Shown piece by piece: positions 44,886 to 53,916 of a stretch of DNA of 64,000 bases (its first letter is position 1; every line of letters begins with the position of its first letter). The stretch is taken from the NCBI GenBank assembly GCA_003298465.1, contig QNGA01000004.1, positions 1-64,000 of the forward strand. Reading direction: 5' to 3'. The translations under genes and the position numbers were made by a program. The notes beneath the pieces were generated by a model. It was not told the origin of the DNA, did no database searches, and was given only the letters and a program-made list of their open reading frames with translations. Origin of the DNA: a halophilic archaeon (GTDB taxonomy: Archaea; Halobacteriota; Halobacteria; Halobacteriales; Haladaptataceae).

Positions 44886-45736
44886 CGGTCGGCCGCGCCG
44901 GCCGGCCCGAACACGTCGAAGTCGAAGCGGTCGGTCCACAGCAGGCCGCCGCCGAGCAGTCCGGCGACCGCCACCGGCACCCAGTTGCCGAAGTAGGCGT
45001 TCATCGCGCCCCAGAGGAGGACGAAGCTCACCATGTCGTCGAGCATGAACTCACAGCGCCGGAGTCTGGTCCGGAGCGCCCGCCAGTCGAACCCGAGTTC
45101 CACGAGGGAGACGGCGACCGCGCCGCTGAGAATCCAGCCGAGGAAGTTCGATAGCGGCACGCCGTAGTACGCCCCGCCGTCGGCGTACGCCCAGAACCCC
45201 AGCGCGACGGCGGCCGGGTCGAGCACGAGGTCGACGACGAGCACGACGGCGAGCGACCCCAGCAGGCGCGCCGGCAGCGAGTCGGTCCGGGGGCCGAGCA
45301 ACAGCAGACAGAGCAGGTAGCTGTTCAGCACGAGCGGGAAGAAGAAGACCGGCAGGCCGACGGGGACGGTCCCGAACAGCATCGGCCCGAGTTCCAGCAG
45401 GTAGCGAAACTCGCCGTAGGGGAAGCCGGTCGTCACGCCGACGAACTCGACGGCGTACGTGTAGGCCGTCAGCGCGAGCAGGGCGAGACCGGCACGCCGG
45501 TCGACGAGCGGCGCGAGTCCGGCGACCAGCGGCGACCGCATCACCAGCGTCCCGAAGAGGATGAGGACGGGGTCGCGCGCCAGCCACGCCGGCAGCCAGG
45601 CCTCGTGGCCCGCGACGAACAGCAGCGCGCCGACGAGCGGGAAGACGACGGCGATGGTGAACCGGTTCTCGCGGACGACCCGCGACAGGGTCGCCTCCGC
45701 CTCGCGGCGGGAGACGGCGGGGAGGGGACTACCCAC
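44882..45736 (-). CDS. cruF: Bisanhydrobacterioruberin hydratase
   Basis: CruF adds water to the C50 carotenoid ends to give bacterioruberin. The 284-aa protein has about seven hydrophobic helices and the family pattern YTYAVEFVGVTTGFPYGEF, then PVGLPVFFFPLVLNSYLLCL and DPAAVALGFWAYADGGAYYG. It is last in the crtD-lyeJ-cruF operon. The GTG start overlaps the end of lyeJ by 8 nt. Confidence 0.92.
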   Translation of the reverse strand: MGSPLPAVSRREAEATLSRVVRENRFTIAVVFPLVGALLFVAGHEAWLPAWLARDPVLILFGTLVMRSPLVAGLAPLVDRRAGLALLALTAYTYAVEFVGVTTGFPYGEFRYLLELGPMLFGTVPVGLPVFFFPLVLNSYLLCLLLLGPRTDSLPARLLGSLAVVLVVDLVLDPAAVALGFWAYADGGAYYGVPLSNFLGWILSGAVAVSLVELGFDWRALRTRLRRCEFMLDDMVSFVLLWGAMNAYFGNWVPVAVAGLLGGGLLWTDRFDFDVFGPAGAADR

Positions 45737-46595
45737 GGACGACCCTCCAGAGACCGCCCAGGGTCAGCACCATCCCGACGACGGCGTTGATGGCGGGATA
45801 CCACCAGTACGCGCGGTCGACGGTCACGCCGGTCGCGCGCCAGACGACGACGAGCGCGGGGTAGACCAGCAGGAGCGCGCCGGCCCGGGGGTCCAGCAGT
45901 CCGAAGGTCGCCGCCGCGAGCAGCCAGACGACGCCGCAGTACGCGAGCGTCCTGCCCTCGCCGAGCACCGTCGCCGTGGTCCGGATGCCCGCCTCGCGGT
46001 CCGGTTCGACGTCGGGGATGGCGGAGAAGGTGTGCATCGCCATCGCCCAGAGCCACCCGCCGGCGACGGCGAGCGCCGGGGGGTGGCCGCCGGCGAGCGC
46101 GGCGTAGGCGGCCGCCCCCGGCAGGACGTACAGGCCGTTCGACGCGGAGTCGAGCAGCGGCGTCGTCTTGAACCGCAGGGGCGGCGCGCTGTACGCCGCG
46201 CCGAGCAGCAGGAACCCGACCAGCCACGGCCACGCGACGCGCGGGGCGGCGGCCACGAGCGCGACCCCGAACAGCGCCGCGACCGCGACCGCGACCGCGA
46301 CCGGAACGAGGCGGTCGCCGCCGTACCGCACCTCTCGCCGTTCCTTCTTCGGGTTCCCCTCGTCCACGTCGGCGTCGAACACGTCGTTGACGCCGTAGAG
46401 GAAGACGTTCGCGGGGAGGAGGAAGTACGCGAACAGTGCGAGCGCGACCGGGGAGAACAGCTCCGCTACCGACGACGCGCCGTAGGCGACGCCGACGACC
46501 ACCGGCCCCGCGAGGTAGAGCCAGAACCGCGGGCGCGACAGCTTCAGGAGGTACCGCAGCGTCGTCGGTCGTCGGCTCTGGCCGGTGGTCGTCAT
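45729..46595 (-). CDS. lyeJ: Lycopene elongase (UbiA-family prenyltransferase)
   Basis: LyeJ attaches C5 units to lycopene ends to form C50 precursors. The 288-aa integral membrane protein has the two UbiA Asp-rich motifs, NDVFDADVDEGNPKK and DVEPDREAGIRTTA. The ATG overlaps the stop of the desaturase gene (ATGA, 46592-46595), so the genes are translationally coupled. Position between crtD and cruF fixes its role in bacterioruberin synthesis. Confidence 0.92.
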   Translation of the reverse strand: MTTTGQSRRPTTLRYLLKLSRPRFWLYLAGPVVVGVAYGASSVAELFSPVALALFAYFLLPANVFLYGVNDVFDADVDEGNPKKERREVRYGGDRLVPVAVAVAVAALFGVALVAAAPRVAWPWLVGFLLLGAAYSAPPLRFKTTPLLDSASNGLYVLPGAAAYAALAGGHPPALAVAGGWLWAMAMHTFSAIPDVEPDREAGIRTTATVLGEGRTLAYCGVVWLLAAATFGLLDPRAGALLLVYPALVVVWRATGVTVDRAYWWYPAINAVVGMVLTLGGLWRVVRG

Positions 46596-48073
46596 TCCTG
46601 GTAGTCTTCGATCATCGCGTCGGCGGTGTGTTGGCCGCTGATGAGACACATCGGGACGCCGATGCCGGGCGTGGTGTACGACCCGGTGAAGTAGAGACCG
46701 TCGACCGCGGGCGAGCGGCGCGCCGGTCGCAGCGGACCGGTCTGGCGCAGCGTGTGCGCCAGTCCGAGCGCGGTCCCCCGCTTGCTGTTGTAGCGGTCGG
46801 CGAACTCCGAGACGGCGAACCGCTCCTCGAAGACGATGCGGTCGCGCAACTCGACGCCCGTGTTCGCCGCCACGTCGTCGAGAATCTTTTCGCGGTACCG
46901 TTCGCGCCGCTCCGCGCCGTCGTCCAGGCCGGGCGCGACGGGCACGAGCACGAACAGGTTGCTGTGTCCCTCGGGCGCGACAGCGTCGTCCGTCTCGCTG
47001 GGGACGCAGAGGTAGTACGCCGGGTCGTCGGGCCACTCCCCCTCCTCGAATATCTGGCGGAAGTGGTCGTCCCAGTCGGTCGGCAGGACGAGCGTGTGGT
47101 GGGCCAGCGGTTCCACGTCGCCCTCGACGCCGAGGTACAGGAGGAACGCGGACGGGGCGTAGGTGCGGGAGTCCCAGTAGTCGGCATCGTACGCGCGGTG
47201 TTCTGGCGGGAGGAGTTCCTGCTCGGTGTGGGCGTAGTCGGCGTCGCTGACGACGAGGTCCGCCGGTATCGTCCGCTCGCCGGTGTGGACGAGGAAGTCG
47301 CTCTCGTGGCCGGTGATGGCCGTCACCTCGTGGTCCGTGCGGTACTCGACGCCGAGTTCGGCCCCGAGTTCGGCGATGCCGTCGACGACGCCGCCCAGTC
47401 CGCCCTCCGGATAGTGGACGCCGAGGTTGAAGTCGACGTGGCTCATCAGGTTGTAGAGCGCGGGCGTGTTGTGCGGCGACCCCCCGAGGAAGACGAGGGT
47501 GTACTGCATTATCTGCTGGAGCTTCGGGTGGTCGAAGAACCGCTCGACGTGGTCCTGCATCGTCCCGAGCAGGCTGAGCCCGCGGGCGTTCTTCGCCACG
47601 TCCCACGAGACGTAGTCGCGGAACCGGCTCCGGTCGGTGTAGACGAACTCCGACATGCCGACGCCGTAGTTCGTCTCGGAGCGCCGGAGGTAGTCGTCGA
47701 GCGCCTCGCCCGCCCCGTCCTCGTAGGATTCGAAGACGGCGCGGTTGTGCGCCATGTCCGGTCGGACGTCGACCTCGTCGCCGTCCTTGAAGAAGATGCG
47801 GTAGTGGGGGTCGAGCTGTTGCAGTCCGTAGTAGTCGGTCGGCTCGCGGTCGAAGTGGCCGAAGAACCGCTCGAACACGTCGGGCATGAGGTACCACGAC
47901 GGCCCCATGTCGAACTCGAACCCGTCGGCCGCCAGCCGGCTGGCTCGCCCGCCCAGCTGTTCGTTCTTCTCCAGTACCGTCACGTCGGCCCCGGCGTCGG
48001 CGAGGTAACACGCCGTCGACAGGCCGCCGAATCCGCTCCCGACCACGGCGACGGACCGGTCAGCGAGGTCCAT
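46592..48073 (-). CDS. crtD: Carotenoid desaturase (CrtD/CrtI family)
   Basis: The 493-aa FAD enzyme begins with VVGSGFGGLSTACYLADAGA and ends with GLYFTGSYTTPGIGVPMCLISG, both standard for CrtI-like phytoene desaturases. In haloarchaea the member encoded beside lyeJ and cruF is the 3,4-desaturase CrtD of bacterioruberin synthesis, so that name is used. Sequence alone does not separate CrtI from CrtD. TATA-like TTATTGG about 28 nt upstream of the ATG suggests a leaderless operon message. Confidence 0.85.
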   Translation of the reverse strand: MDLADRSVAVVGSGFGGLSTACYLADAGADVTVLEKNEQLGGRASRLAADGFEFDMGPSWYLMPDVFERFFGHFDREPTDYYGLQQLDPHYRIFFKDGDEVDVRPDMAHNRAVFESYEDGAGEALDDYLRRSETNYGVGMSEFVYTDRSRFRDYVSWDVAKNARGLSLLGTMQDHVERFFDHPKLQQIMQYTLVFLGGSPHNTPALYNLMSHVDFNLGVHYPEGGLGGVVDGIAELGAELGVEYRTDHEVTAITGHESDFLVHTGERTIPADLVVSDADYAHTEQELLPPEHRAYDADYWDSRTYAPSAFLLYLGVEGDVEPLAHHTLVLPTDWDDHFRQIFEEGEWPDDPAYYLCVPSETDDAVAPEGHSNLFVLVPVAPGLDDGAERRERYREKILDDVAANTGVELRDRIVFEERFAVSEFADRYNSKRGTALGLAHTLRQTGPLRPARRSPAVDGLYFTGSYTTPGIGVPMCLISGQHTADAMIEDYQE

Positions 48074-48183
48074 ACCGATTTCTGGGGCGCGACCCCAATA
48101 AAGGCGCTACACTGGGGAGCCCTCGGCGCTATCGCTGGGAATTTGCCAGTGGTATCGGTTCCGGGACCGGTCGTTTAGCAGGT

Positions 48184-48430
48184 GTATAACAAAGGGATTG
48201 CCTCCCCAACGTCGAAGTGCGCCCACCCTGACTCGGGCGCGTCAACGTGCCAGTGTGAACGCGTATCCCGGCGGCGCCAGGGGCTCTGGCGATGGGCTGG
48301 CCTCCCATCACTGTGTCACCAACCCCCTCACGAAAGTTCTCATCCCGGGGTACCACAGACCCCGCACGGCACATTTCTACTCTCTGACCTGTCCTCCGGT
48401 AGACTTATGTCTTCGTGACGCCCGCTCACG
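48184..48430 (+). ncRNA. Candidate structured non-coding RNA or long leader
   Basis: A TATA-like GTATAAC (48184-48190) is followed by about 240 nt without a credible gene. The stretch can fold: GCGCCC/GGGCGC (48219-48240) and GATGGG/CCCATC (48291-48309) are perfect 6-bp stems, and GCCCG-CTCA-CGGGC closes just before the next gene. It could be an independent RNA or the leader of the downstream membrane-protein gene. No known family is recognised. Confidence 0.3.
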
Positions 48431-48442
48431 GGCAAGGAGTTC

Positions 48443-48760
48443 ATGCGCGTCGTACCGTTCGTCCTGCTCGTCGGTGTCGCGGTGCTCTCCCTTCTCGTCG
48501 TCATCACGTTGTACGTCGTCTGGTCGCGGCTCGTCGGCCTCGACCCGACCGTCGCCAGGGAGTTCACGGCGCTGTCGGGCCTGCGACGGACGCTGCTCGC
48601 GCTCGTCTCCGGGGCGGTGCTCGGCGGCGGTGCCCTCGTCGCCCCGTCGGTGCCGGTCGGGATAGCCGCCATCGTCATGCTCGCCGCGAGCACGTTCGCG
48701 GCGCTGATGGCGTTCGAACTCGTCAACGGCCGCCAGCGGACCGACGGGTGGGTTCCCCGT
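48443..48760 (+). CDS. Membrane protein whose reading frame has no proper stop
   Basis: From ATG 48443, preceded by AAGGAG, about 105 residues look like a genuine membrane protein with three hydrophobic helices (VPFVLLVGVAVLSLLVVITL, LLALVSGAVLGGGALVAPSV and AAIVMLAASTFAALMAFELV) and the end VNGRQRTDGW. The frame then continues without a stop into the antisense of btuD up to 50086. The stop seems lost by deletion or a frameshift, or the ABC gene invaded the 3' end. The end coordinate given is where btuD begins, not a stop codon. Confidence 0.4.
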
Positions 48761-50053
48761 CTACACCGCGTCCTCGACGGCGGCGAGCAGGTCGTCGGGG
48801 TCGACGACGGTGCCGCGCTCGCAGAGTTCCCGGTAGGTCGCGGCCGCCTCGCTGCCGGCGTAGTTGCGCTCCGCGAACGGTCGCTCCTCCACGACGACGA
48901 CGTCGTCGGCGGCGCGGGCCGCGTCGAGGTTCGGGAGGTTGCCCGCGCCCACCTCGACGTCGGCGAGCACGGTCACGTCGGCGTCCCGGACGTACCGCTC
49001 GACCGCCTCGCGGGACTGGCCCGCGATGGGGGCGAACGGCTCCTCGGTCACGACGTCGAGGCCGAGCGTGCGGGCGGTTTCGAGGTCGGAGTCGCCCTCG
49101 TTGAGCACGCCGACCGACACCTCGTACCCAGCCGCCGACAGCAGGTAGAGGAGTCGCGACACCGTGCCGCCTCCGCCGACGACGTGGACCCGGCCCTCCC
49201 CGGCGTCGGGGCGGTCGGGGAGCGCGGTGACGTACGTCGACCCCGTCACGGGGTGGCGCGAGACGACGGCGTTCGCGTCGAACGCGGCCTGGAGCGTCTC
49301 CTCGGCGAGCACGTCCTCGGGCGGTCCCTGGGCGACGAGTTCGCCGTCGGAGAGCAGGAGGAGTTCGTCGCAGTAGTGGGCCGCGAGGTTGAGGTCGTGG
49401 ATGGCCGCGACGACGGTCTTGCCGTCGGCGACGAGGTCGGCGACGAGTTCGAGCGTCCGGACCTGGTGGTTGATGTCGAGGCTGGCCGTCGGTTCGTCCA
49501 GCAGGAGGACGGGTGCGTTCTGGGCGAGCGCCCGGGCGAGCAGGACGCGCTGGCGCTCGCCGCCGCTGACGGCGGTGATGGAGCGGTCGGCGAACTCGGC
49601 GACCGCCGTGCGCTCCATCGCGTCCGCCACGGCGTCGCGACCCTCGCGATCCTCGCCGCCGAACCGCGACCGGTGGGGGTGGCGGCCCATGGCGACCACG
49701 TCGCGCACGGCGAAGTCGAACGAGAGGGAGGTCTCCTGTGGCACCGTCGCGACCAGCCGACTCGCCGCCTTCGAGGAGAGGTCGTGGACGTTCCGGCCGC
49801 CGACCGCGACGCGGCCCGACTCGAGGGCGAGCACGCCGGCGACGGTCCGGAGCAGGGTCGTCTTCCCCGCGCCGTTCGGGCCGACGAGGCCGACGAACTG
49901 CCCGTCGTCGACGGTGGCGTTGACGTTCCGGAGGACGGCCGCGTCGCCGAGCCTGACCGTGACGTCCTCGACGGCGATCGCCGCGTCGCCGTCTCCGGCG
50001 TCGTCGCTCCCGTCCTCGTCCGCCGCACCGCGAGCGTCGGCGTACCGGCTCAC
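48761..50053 (-). CDS. btuD: ABC transporter ATPase for cobalamin/iron-chelate import, with C-terminal extension
   Basis: The 430-aa protein has Walker [10 protein letters not shown], signature [15 protein letters not shown] and Walker [13 protein letters not shown]. About 155 extra residues follow the ATPase core (from about [20 protein letters not shown]) and form a Rossmann-like domain ([20 protein letters not shown], then [16 protein letters not shown]). That extension is typical of the haloarchaeal BtuD version. GTG 50053 overlaps the permease stop (GTGA). Cobalamin is the likely substrate; haem or siderophore is possible. Confidence 0.85.
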   Translation of the reverse strand: MSRYADARGAADEDGSDDAGDGDAAIAVEDVTVRLGDAAVLRNVNATVDDGQFVGLVGPNGAGKTTLLRTVAGVLALESGRVAVGGRNVHDLSSKAASRLVATVPQETSLSFDFAVRDVVAMGRHPHRSRFGGEDREGRDAVADAMERTAVAEFADRSITAVSGGERQRVLLARALAQNAPVLLLDEPTASLDINHQVRTLELVADLVADGKTVVAAIHDLNLAAHYCDELLLLSDGELVAQGPPEDVLAEETLQAAFDANAVVSRHPVTGSTYVTALPDRPDAGEGRVHVVGGGGTVSRLLYLLSAAGYEVSVGVLNEGDSDLETARTLGLDVVTEEPFAPIAGQSREAVERYVRDADVTVLADVEVGAGNLPNLDAARAADDVVVVEERPFAERNYAGSEAAATYRELCERGTVVDPDDLLAAVEDAV

Positions 50054-51066
50054 AGGGCCGTCACCTCCCGGTTCCGGAGGAGGTAGAGGAAGAAGGGCGC
50101 GCCGAGGAAGGCGGTGACGACGCCGACGGGGAGTTCCGCGCCGCCGACGGCCGAGCGGGCGACGGTGTCGGTCGCGACGAGGAAGGTCGCGCCGGCCAGC
50201 GCGCTCGTCGGCAGCAGGATGCGGTGGTCGGGGCCGACGAGCAGGCGCATGACGTGGGGGACGACGAGGCCGACGAACCCGATGACGCCGGAGACGGCGA
50301 CCGCGGCGGCGGTGACGACGCTGGCGACCGCGAGCAGGAGTCGCTTCGTGCGCTCCACCTCGACGCCGAGCGTCTGGGCGTCCTCCTCGCCGAGGAGGAG
50401 GACGTTCAGGTCCTCGGCGTACGCGAACAGGACGACGAACCCGACCAACGACACCGGGAGCGCGACGAGTATCTTGTCCCACGAGGAGTAGTTGAGGTGT
50501 CCCATGAGCCAGAAGACCGCTTCGCGGAGGCTCTCGCCGCTGTGCAGCAGCAGGAAGGAGACGACCGCGCCGAGCAGCGTCTGGACCGCGACGCCGGCCA
50601 GGAGCAGCGTGGCGACGGGCGTCCGGCCGTTCTCCGTGGCGAGCAGGTAGACGCCGAACGCGGCCACCAGCGCGCCGACGAACGCGAAGAGGGGGAGCGC
50701 GAACGGGACGGCGACGGAGAAGGCGATGGTCGCCACCGCGCCGACGGCCGCCCCGGCGGAGACGCCGATGATGGAGGGGTCAGCCATCGGGTTGCGGAAG
50801 AACCCCTGCATCACGACGCCCGCGGTGGCGAGGGCGAACCCGACCACTGCGGCGAGCGCGATGCGGGGCAGTCGGAGGACGACGACGATGCGCCGGGCGA
50901 CGTCCGGGACGTCGTACGAGAGGGCGGGGAGCGCGTTCAGCACGGCCTTCCCGACGACCACGTAGTCGATGCTGACCGGCCCCGTCGCGGCGCTCGCCAG
51001 CATCGTGACCGCCAGGGAAAACAGCAACCCCCCGCACCACAGCGTCGTCCGCGCACCCAGTCGCAT
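50050..51066 (-). CDS. btuC: FecCD/BtuC-family ABC permease
   Basis: The 338-aa permease has about ten membrane helices and the family landmarks [20 protein letters not shown] and [19 protein letters not shown], with [20 protein letters not shown] near the end, the cytoplasmic coupling helix that meets the ATPase. It imports B12 or ferric chelates across the cell membrane. It is transcribed away from the binding-protein gene from a shared AT-rich spacer. Confidence 0.9.
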   Translation of the reverse strand: MRLGARTTLWCGGLLFSLAVTMLASAATGPVSIDYVVVGKAVLNALPALSYDVPDVARRIVVVLRLPRIALAAVVGFALATAGVVMQGFFRNPMADPSIIGVSAGAAVGAVATIAFSVAVPFALPLFAFVGALVAAFGVYLLATENGRTPVATLLLAGVAVQTLLGAVVSFLLLHSGESLREAVFWLMGHLNYSSWDKILVALPVSLVGFVVLFAYAEDLNVLLLGEEDAQTLGVEVERTKRLLLAVASVVTAAAVAVSGVIGFVGLVVPHVMRLLVGPDHRILLPTSALAGATFLVATDTVARSAVGGAELPVGVVTAFLGAPFFLYLLRNREVTAL

Positions 51067-51127
51067 GTAAGCAACTCTACTTGCTTTAGGTAAGTATTTA
51101 TTGAATCACTCCGATACGTCGACGTGC
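51067..51127. promoter_or_regulatory. Divergent promoter of btuC-btuD and btuF with inverted repeats
   Basis: The 61-bp spacer contains TATTTATT (51096-51103), 25-32 nt before the btuF ATG, and on the other strand an AAATACTTA at about 26-34 nt before the btuC ATG. A perfect inverted repeat AAGCAA-CTCTAC-TTGCTT (51069-51086) and an imperfect 19-bp palindrome TACTTGCTTTAGGTAAGTA (51078-51096) lie between. They could be the binding site of a repressor that controls both directions. Confidence 0.5.
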
Positions 51128-52210
51128 ATGAGACGCGCGATATTTCTGGCGACGATACTCCTCGTCGCCGTCGTCGCACCCGTCACGTCGGCGGGTGCCG
51201 TGGAGGACGTATCGAAGAACGGACCCAGCGCAGTACAGCAGACCTGTTCGTTCCCGGTCACCGAGACCGACGCGACGGGAACCGAAGTGACGGTGGAGGA
51301 GGAACCGAAGCGAATCGTCACGCTCTCGCCGAGCGCGGCCCAGACGATGTGGGAAATCGGGGGTAAGAGCAAGGTCGTCGGTGTGACGAAGTACGCCACC
51401 TACCTCGACGGCGCGGGGACGAAGGCGAACGTCTCCGGTTCCGGGATGACCACCGTCGTCGCCGAGAAGGTCGTCTCCCTGAATCCGGACCTCGTGCTCG
51501 CCCCGAACGTCGTCCCGGACCAGACCGTGAAGCAACTCCGGTCGGCCGGACTGACCGTCTACAAGTTCGAGGAGGCGAAGTCCTTAGACGACGTCTACGC
51601 GAAGACGAACCTCACCGGTCGACTCACCGGCGAGTGCGGCGGTGCGAGCGAGACCGTCGCGTGGATGAAAGACCGGGTCTCGACCGTTCGCGAGGCGGTG
51701 AAGGGCGAAGATAGCCCGCGCGTCCTGTACACCATGGGCGGCGGCTACACCGCCGGCGAGGGGACGTTCATCAACGAGATAATCGAGACGGCCGGCGGCG
51801 AGAACGTCGCCGCCGAGGCCGGCATCCAGGGCTACAAGAAGATCAGCAACGAGGTCGTCGTCGAACGGGACCCCCAGTGGATTATCACCCCCACCGGCAT
51901 CGAGATTCCCGACGCCTACGGGTCGACCGCTGCCGTGAAGAACAACCAGACGGTGACGCTCGACACCAACTACGTCAATCAGCCGGCGCCGCGCGTCGTC
52001 TACCCCATCACGAAGCTGGCGAAGACGTTCCACCCCGAGGCGTACCAGCAGGCGAACGTGACGACCACCACGACCTCGTCGGCCGGAAGTGACGGAACGA
52101 CCACCACTACCACGACCACAACGACGGAGTCGACCGGCCAACCCGGGTTCGGTCCCGGCGTCGCCGCCGTCGCGGCCGCCGCCGTCGCGCTGCTCGCCCG
52201 GCGCGAGTAG
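51128..52210 (+). CDS. btuF: PGF-CTERM-anchored ABC substrate-binding protein
   Basis: The 360-aa protein has a signal peptide (AIFLATILLVAVVAPVTSAG) and two lobes typical of cluster A-II binding proteins: KRIVTLSPSAAQTMWEIGG at the start, VVSLNPDLVLAPNVV, and PRVLYTMGGGYTAGEGTFIN. A Thr-rich stalk and a PGF-CTERM signal (GQPGFGPGVAAVAAAAVALL) close the chain, so archaeosortase ArtA should anchor it. It captures cobalamin or an iron chelate for the BtuC-BtuD pair. The ATG at 51128 is set by the TATA spacing. Confidence 0.88.
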   Translation: MRRAIFLATILLVAVVAPVTSAGAVEDVSKNGPSAVQQTCSFPVTETDATGTEVTVEEEPKRIVTLSPSAAQTMWEIGGKSKVVGVTKYATYLDGAGTKANVSGSGMTTVVAEKVVSLNPDLVLAPNVVPDQTVKQLRSAGLTVYKFEEAKSLDDVYAKTNLTGRLTGECGGASETVAWMKDRVSTVREAVKGEDSPRVLYTMGGGYTAGEGTFINEIIETAGGENVAAEAGIQGYKKISNEVVVERDPQWIITPTGIEIPDAYGSTAAVKNNQTVTLDTNYVNQPAPRVVYPITKLAKTFHPEAYQQANVTTTTTSSAGSDGTTTTTTTTTTESTGQPGFGPGVAAVAAAAVALLARRE

Positions 52211-52219
52211 CGACTCTTC

Positions 52220-52792
52220 TCACCGGGACTCCAGCCGGTCGGGCGGTCGCTCGCCCGCTTTCTCGCCCAGGAACGACTCCTCCCGCTCGGAGAGGTCGCG
52301 GTCCCGGAACACGTCGAGACCGGCCTGGTACGTCTCCCTCGTGCGCTCTCCCGGCCGTTCGAGCACGAGTTCCGCGATGCCCGTCTCCTCGCCCGTGAAT
52401 CCGAACCCGGCCTTCGAGAGCGCGTGGAACGCGAAGGGGTTGTTGACGGCGATGCGGACGCGGTCGTACCCCCGGTCGCGGAGTCGCTCGGTCGCGAACG
52501 CCGCGAGGCGTGCACCCACGCCCTCGCCGCGCCGGTCCGCCCGGACGGTGACGTACCGGAGCCACGCCGTCGTCGGGTCCGTCCGGTCCTCGTTGAACGC
52601 GACGGCGGCGACGGGGCGGTCGTACTCCTCGTCGGCGTCCGGGCCGCTCGCATCGCCGGCGCCGCCGGGCTCCTCGCGTGCGACGGCCTTCCCCGTGTTC
52701 GACATCACGAACTTGCCGGCGTAGCTGAACCGCTCGTGGTCGAGACGGAGCGTCGGCCCCTCGTCGGGCCAGCCCAGCAGCGCGTACTCCAT
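52220..52792 (-). CDS. GNAT-family N-acetyltransferase
   Basis: The 190-aa protein shows the acetyl-CoA binding motif WLRYVTVRADRRGEGVGARL and the following helix-strand YDRVRIAVNNPFAFHALSKA, the standard GNAT pattern. The substrate is unknown. ATG 52792 gives a compact protein with the N-terminal beta strand EYALLGWP; the frame continues upstream but is antisense to the methyltransferase. It lies 9 bp from the btuF stop. Confidence 0.75.
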   Translation of the reverse strand: MEYALLGWPDEGPTLRLDHERFSYAGKFVMSNTGKAVAREEPGGAGDASGPDADEEYDRPVAAVAFNEDRTDPTTAWLRYVTVRADRRGEGVGARLAAFATERLRDRGYDRVRIAVNNPFAFHALSKAGFGFTGEETGIAELVLERPGERTRETYQAGLDVFRDRDLSEREESFLGEKAGERPPDRLESR

Positions 52793-52882
52793 GTCTCCGC
52801 TTCGCGCGCCGGAGCCAAGACGCTTGTTCCGGACGTCGGTCCACTCGCCGGACTTTTGCTCGCGCGGCGCGTCGGTCGGTGC

Positions 52883-53452
52883 ATGACTCACGCCGGAGAC
52901 GTGGCCATCTTCGACCGGTTCGCCCGATTCTACGACTACCTCAACCCGGACGCGGACGCCGACCTGCTCGCGGAGGGACTCGCGCAGGCGGAGCGCCCGG
53001 TCGAGCGCGTCGTCGACCTTGCCGGCGGGACCGGGCGAGCGGCGCGAGCCATCGACGCGCCGGAGCGCGTCGTCCTCGACGCTTCCCTGGAGATGCTCCG
53101 GCAGGCCAGAAAGAACGGCCTCGACTGCGTCGGGGGGGACGCCACCCGGCTTCCGCTCGCCGACGAGTCCGTCGACGCGCTCGTCGTCTCGGACGCGCTC
53201 CACCACGTCGGAGACGTGGACGGCGCGCTCTCGGAGGCGGCGCGGGTGCTGCGACCCGGCGGCGTGCTCGTGGTCCGGGAGTACAACCCGGCGACGCTGC
53301 GCGGCCGGTTGCTGGTCCGGGGCGAGCACGCGCTCGGCTTCGACTCGTCGTTTCTCACGCCCGACGACCTCGCTCGGCGCCTCCACGACGCCGGACTCAC
53401 GCCCCGCGTGCGGAACCGCGGATTCGACTACACCGCGGCGGGAATCAGGTGA
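52883..53452 (+). CDS. Class I SAM-dependent methyltransferase (UbiE-like)
   Basis: The 189-aa enzyme has motif I VVDLAGGTGRAARAI and motifs VVLDASLEML, GDATRLPLADESVDALVVSD and EAARVLRPGGVLVVREY, matching the UbiE/Coq5-like fold. It may act on a quinone or small lipid. ATG 52883 opens with GDVAIFDRFARFYDYLNPD, a normal start for such enzymes. A DUF3054 gene follows on the same strand after 50 bp. Confidence 0.8.
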   Translation: MTHAGDVAIFDRFARFYDYLNPDADADLLAEGLAQAERPVERVVDLAGGTGRAARAIDAPERVVLDASLEMLRQARKNGLDCVGGDATRLPLADESVDALVVSDALHHVGDVDGALSEAARVLRPGGVLVVREYNPATLRGRLLVRGEHALGFDSSFLTPDDLARRLHDAGLTPRVRNRGFDYTAAGIR

Positions 53453-53502
53453 GCGGTCGTCCGAACCGGGAACGACTTGACCCCGGCGGGCCGAGTGTGG
53501 GT

Positions 53503-53916
53503 ATGAGCAGTGCGTTCGGCGCTCGACGGTTCGACCGCTCGCCCGCCACCGCGGCGCTCGCGCTCGGAGACCTGGCCGTCCTGACCGGACTCCTCGCCGC
53601 CGGGTTCCTCCGGCACAACGAGAGCCTGGTCGAGGCTCCCGTCCGCTTCGCGGACACGCTCGCCCCGTTCCTCGTCGGCTGGGTCGCCGCGTCGCTGGTG
53701 GTCGGCGCGTACAGTTCGCGGGCCCGAAGCTCCGTCCGCAGTGCGGTGCTGGTCGGCGGCGCGACGTGGCTGGTCGCCGTCGTCGTCGGGGCGACGCTCC
53801 GGGCGACCGACTTCTTCCACGGCGACGCACCGCCGTCGTTCGTCGCCGTCGTCGGCGGGCTGGGGCTCGTCGCGTTCGTCACCTGGCGGAGCGTCTTCGC
53901 CGCGGTCAGCGGCTAG
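53503..53916 (+). CDS. DUF3054 membrane protein
   Basis: The 137-aa protein has four hydrophobic helices, with ATAALALGDLAVLTGLLAAG first and DTLAPFLVGWVAASLVVGAY second, which is the DUF3054 pattern. Its function is unknown. The stop TAG overlaps the stop of the convergent SdpI gene in CTAG (53913-53916), the third such overlap in the window. Confidence 0.8.
   Translation: MSSAFGARRFDRSPATAALALGDLAVLTGLLAAGFLRHNESLVEAPVRFADTLAPFLVGWVAASLVVGAYSSRARSSVRSAVLVGGATWLVAVVVGATLRATDFFHGDAPPSFVAVVGGLGLVAFVTWRSVFAAVSG

Noticed and set aside
48129..48374. 81-codon minus-strand frame in the btu upstream region
   Set aside because: The composition is basic and Pro/Arg-rich, it covers the folded segment in antisense, and no promoter was seen; an RNA or leader explanation fits better.
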